A stretch of DNA of 14,932 bases from Gallionellaceae bacterium (GTDB lineage Bacteria; Pseudomonadota; Gammaproteobacteria; Burkholderiales; Gallionellaceae). Positions within the stretch are counted from its first letter, which is position 1; each line of letters opens with the position of its first letter. This document shows, piece after piece, positions 12,951 through 14,932 of this stretch. The position numbers and the translations under genes were made by a program. A model generated the notes under the pieces. The model worked only from the letters and a program-made list of their open reading frames with translations, did not search any database and was not told where the DNA came from. The stretch spans positions 998 to 15,929 of the forward strand of contig PLYB01000257.1 of NCBI GenBank assembly GCA_003151655.1. The letters run 5' to 3'.

Positions 12951-14932
12951 GAATGAAGTGGACGCAGTTGTTGTGTATGCGGGTGAAAGTGTTGTTACCG
13001 TTGCAGTAAGGGTGTTACTACCAATAACCGTAATTAATACAGGGATATTCCCAAATGTGGCTGAAGCATGGGAGGGATTGGTAGCCAACGAGCAATCGGC
13101 TGAAGATCCAGCTCGACAGCCGTTGGTGCTTGGAATTGTGTAGCTTGCAGGGCTTATAGTAGAGGTGCCACTGCCTGAAAAGGCGAAGGAGACGGTTGTA
13201 CCAGAGGGCAAAGCATTTCCGTTTAAATCCAGTACAGTAACTATGTATGTTCCGGACGTCGTAATCGTTGGCATTGTGATATGAGCAACGTGATCTGAGA
13301 ACGTAATCACAGTTGAACTGCGCACATAGACAGTTTGGGAAGCCGCACAAGTGCCAGATGAGGAAACCGTGGCGCTACACAACACTCCGCTATATTTTCC
13401 ATCTGCTGCTGTGTAAGCCGCACCAGAAGTAAGATCGAAGTAGGGTTCATTGGTATCGTGAACACCATTTTCATTCCAATCAACCCATGCATCCGGCAAG
13501 TCTGTCGATGCACCATTGACATCAACCATTTCATTTGCTCCCCCAGTTGATACTAGATCAGCTACACCATTGCCATTCATATCGGTGAAAGTTTCCTCGC
13601 CGATTGCATATGCCAACACTGTCACTCTTCCATTGCTGGGGCGAGTACCTGAAGATGTTAATGTCGTCTGACATGACCCTGCAACAGTATTGCATGTACC
13701 AACAATTGAACCTGCTTCGGCTGTGAAGTTGACGGTGGTGCCATCTGGTACCGGGTTATTGAAATGGTCGGCTAGTCGAGCAGTAATCACTGTTGTGCTA
13801 CCGTCATAATTCCATCCATCTATATTTAGCGAAGTCGCTGAGATGGAAAAATCGGAATTGTCGGGAATGCCCGTAGTAATTGATAGTTGGCTGGATTGAC
13901 TGGTGAGCGTAGTACCGGCGGTTGCGCTAGGAGTGCTTGCGGTTACGCGCACGGGCGTGCTGGTAATGCCGGAATTAACTCTTGCGACGACAAGACCATT
14001 GATATCGGAAATGCCGGTAGGCGACGCTAGGCTAATACCACCTGCGGTCGTACTTAAACCGAATGTCACAGTTTTTCCGCTAATCGGATTGCCCCCAGAG
14101 TCGACCACTTTGAATGTCACAAGTGAAGTGGTAGTGCCACCAAAACCTTGCAAGCCGATATTAAGAGGTACTGCAGACACATACTGGATCGAGCCGGTTG
14201 CTGGGGCTAAGACAGTCAAGGTTGAGGAGGAAGAAGCGAGTCCACCCGTTACGGAAGCAACAACCGAATCGGTTCCCGCGCAACCATTGTCACGATATGA
14301 GCCTGTTGCAACTCCATTTACGGTGACTACGCTACCTAGCGTAGCTTTGCCGCTGGACGCACAAGCAGAAGTGAAAGTGACGGTTTGTGGTGTAGTCACA
14401 GCTGCTCCGCCACTTGATACTGTAACTGTAACGCTGGTAGTGCCGAAAGCAGACAACGAGGCGGCACCAATACCAAAAACGGGTGTTGAAACGGTAACAG
14501 TTGCCGCACCGACCGCGTAGCCAATTGAGTTGGTGACCGCTACGCCTGATATCTGAGCCTTTGCAGTTATGGTGGCGGCTCCTCCTGTGGTGCTCACTGC
14601 AAGCAAAGTTATCGTTGCGACGCCAGAAGCATTTGTAAGCGCTGTTCCAGTAGATGGGGACATAGTTGCCAATGTTACATCCGTGGTGAATGTAACGACC
14701 GTATTGGGAACTGCGGCTCCTGCTGAATTTAACACGGTTGCAGTGACCGTCGTGGGGGCTAACGAGGTAACGGAGGTCGTTGCTGCACCCGCTGCATCGG
14801 TAAGGGAAAGGGATATACTAGACGAGCCAGTTGGAGTGACGGTAGATCCAGACCCAGTTGAAGAAGATGTGGATGTCGTGGTTGCGGGCGTGCTTGGCCC
14901 GCAGGCACTTAAAAAGGTAATCGCAACTGATG
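12948..14932 (-). CDS. Ig-like repeat lipoprotein (5' end beyond the window)
   Basis: Open on minus from the right edge to TAG 12948, about 660 residues visible. The first residues are SVAITFLSAC-GPST, the end of a signal peptide with the lipobox LSAC. The start codon should lie only some 10 codons past the edge, so about 651 mature residues are complete. A Ser/Thr/Gly linker (about 2-35 of the mature form) precedes about five Ig-like beta domains of the Big_1 / invasin type, recognised by repeated V-D-x-x-G-N-P-(I/V)-x-G-x-T-V-x-F and G-x-A-T-V patterns. Approximate spans are 14812-14505, 14504-14193, 14192-13869, 13868-13293 and 13292-12951. The fourth has an insert with two EF-hand-like loops. 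Eight cysteines fall in four close pairs. No membrane barrel, LPXTG or secretion domain is seen. Glycine follows the lipid cysteine (no Asp), which favours outer-membrane sorting. A surface adhesion or structural role is inference. Confidence 0.85.
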   Translation of the reverse strand, partial: SVAITFLSACGPSTPATTTSTSSSTGSGSTVTPTGSSSISLSLTDAAGAATTSVTSLAPTTVTATVLNSAGAAVPNTVVTFTTDVTLATMSPSTGTALTNASGVATITLLAVSTTGGAATITAKAQISGVAVTNSIGYAVGAATVTVSTPVFGIGAASLSAFGTTSVTVTVSSGGAAVTTPQTVTFTSACASSGKATLGSVVTVNGVATGSYRDNGCAGTDSVVASVTGGLASSSSTLTVLAPATGSIQYVSAVPLNIGLQGFGGTTTSLVTFKVVDSGGNPISGKTVTFGLSTTAGGISLASPTGISDINGLVVARVNSGITSTPVRVTASTPSATAGTTLTSQSSQLSITTGIPDNSDFSISATSLNIDGWNYDGSTTVITARLADHFNNPVPDGTTVNFTAEAGSIVGTCNTVAGSCQTTLTSSGTRPSNGRVTVLAYAIGEETFTDMNGNGVADLVSTGGANEMVDVNGASTDLPDAWVDWNENGVHDTNEPYFDLTSGAAYTAADGKYSGVLCSATVSSSGTCAASQTVYVRSSTVITFSDHVAHITMPTITTSGTYIVTVLDLNGNALPSGTTVSFAFSGSGTSTISPASYTIPSTNGCRAGSSADCSLATNPSHASATFGNIPVLITVIGSNTLTATVTTLSPAYTTTASTSF
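13455..13583 (-). other. two EF-hand-like D-x-N-x-N-G-x-x-D loops in the Ig lipoprotein
   Basis: DMNGNGVAD is encoded at 13583-13557 and DWNENGVHD at 13481-13455, 34 residues apart, with further acidic residues between and after (DVNGAS, DLPDAWVD, DTNEPYFD). The spacing of oxygen ligands matches the calcium loops of EF-hand and dockerin-type repeats. They sit in an insert after the fourth Ig-like core. Calcium binding is inferred, not shown. Confidence 0.6.
14901..14930 (-). other. end of lipoprotein signal peptide with lipobox
   Basis: The visible codons read SVAITFLSAC, with the lipid-accepting cysteine at 14903-14901 followed by GPSTPATTT. LSAC fits the [LVI]-[ASTVI]-[GAS]-C rule. The hydrophobic stretch and the low-complexity Ser/Thr linker right after it support a lipoprotein and place the true start just beyond the edge rather than at an internal GTG at 14735. 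Confidence 0.75.

Noticed and set aside
13903..14520. Plus-strand ORF of 205 codons rich in Val, Pro and Thr
   Set aside because: It is the antisense of Gly/Thr/Val-rich Ig repeats, which leave few stops on the other strand; no ribosome site and no known domain.
14733..14735. Internal GTG as the start of the Ig-domain protein
   Set aside because: The frame continues to the window edge and encodes a lipobox and linker, so the GTG is an internal valine codon.
1..14932. CRISPR array, tRNA, insertion sequence, phage or toxin-antitoxin genes
   Set aside because: No regularly spaced repeats, cloverleaf-like segments, transposase motifs or terminal inverted repeats were seen on either strand.

Overview
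The window looks like a chromosomal segment of a betaproteobacterium, most likely near the Nitrosomonadales/Gallionellaceae group. This is inferred from gene order and protein character, not from a search. The supporting signs are a non-zinc-type HemB, a divergent PBP1A / pilMNOPQ locus followed by aroK-aroB and dgt, a secreted FliL-like protein beside hemB, and a Thr/Ser/Gly-rich Ig-domain lipoprotein. Base composition is moderate (near 50% GC by eye). I see no tRNA, rRNA, insertion sequence, CRISPR array or phage gene. No stretch above 300 bases lacks a gene.

Layout. (1) Positions 1-1146: a possible gene tail or untranslated leader, then hemB (porphobilinogen synthase) on +. (2) 1250-1762, minus: a stand-alone FliL-like exported protein, convergent with hemB. 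(3) 2008-4913, minus: the class A penicillin-binding protein PBP1A (mrcA/ponA), followed by a conserved hypothetical protein whose start overlaps the PBP1A stop by one base (TAATG). The hypothetical carries a degenerate nucleotidyltransferase-like signature. (4) 4914-5051: a divergent control region with a sigma-70-like promoter facing each way. (5) 5052-10020, plus: pilM-pilN-pilO-pilP-pilQ, the type IV pilus alignment complex and outer-membrane secretin. pilM to pilP are joined by three identical 4-nt ATGA overlaps; pilQ has its own strong ribosome site. (6) 10124-12902, plus: a single ORF joining shikimate kinase and 3-dehydroquinate synthase (AroK-AroB fusion), overlapped by a GTG-started dgt-like dNTP triphosphohydrolase. 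(7) 12948-14932, minus: the nearly complete 3' part of a large lipoprotein with about five Ig-like domains, two EF-hand-like loops and four cysteine pairs. Its start codon lies just past the right edge.

How the genes work together. The centre is an envelope locus. PBP1A builds peptidoglycan, and PilMNOP with PilQ forms the channel and scaffold that carry type IV pili through that wall. aroKB and dgt are the housekeeping neighbours often found downstream of pilQ in Proteobacteria. The least ordinary items are the in-frame AroKB fusion, the hypothetical protein coupled to PBP1A, the isolated FliL-like protein with a conflict over its start, and the Ig-domain lipoprotein. I do not see a clear, wholly new multi-gene system. 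The strongest candidates for undescribed biology are the PBP1A-coupled hypothetical protein and the Ig-domain lipoprotein.
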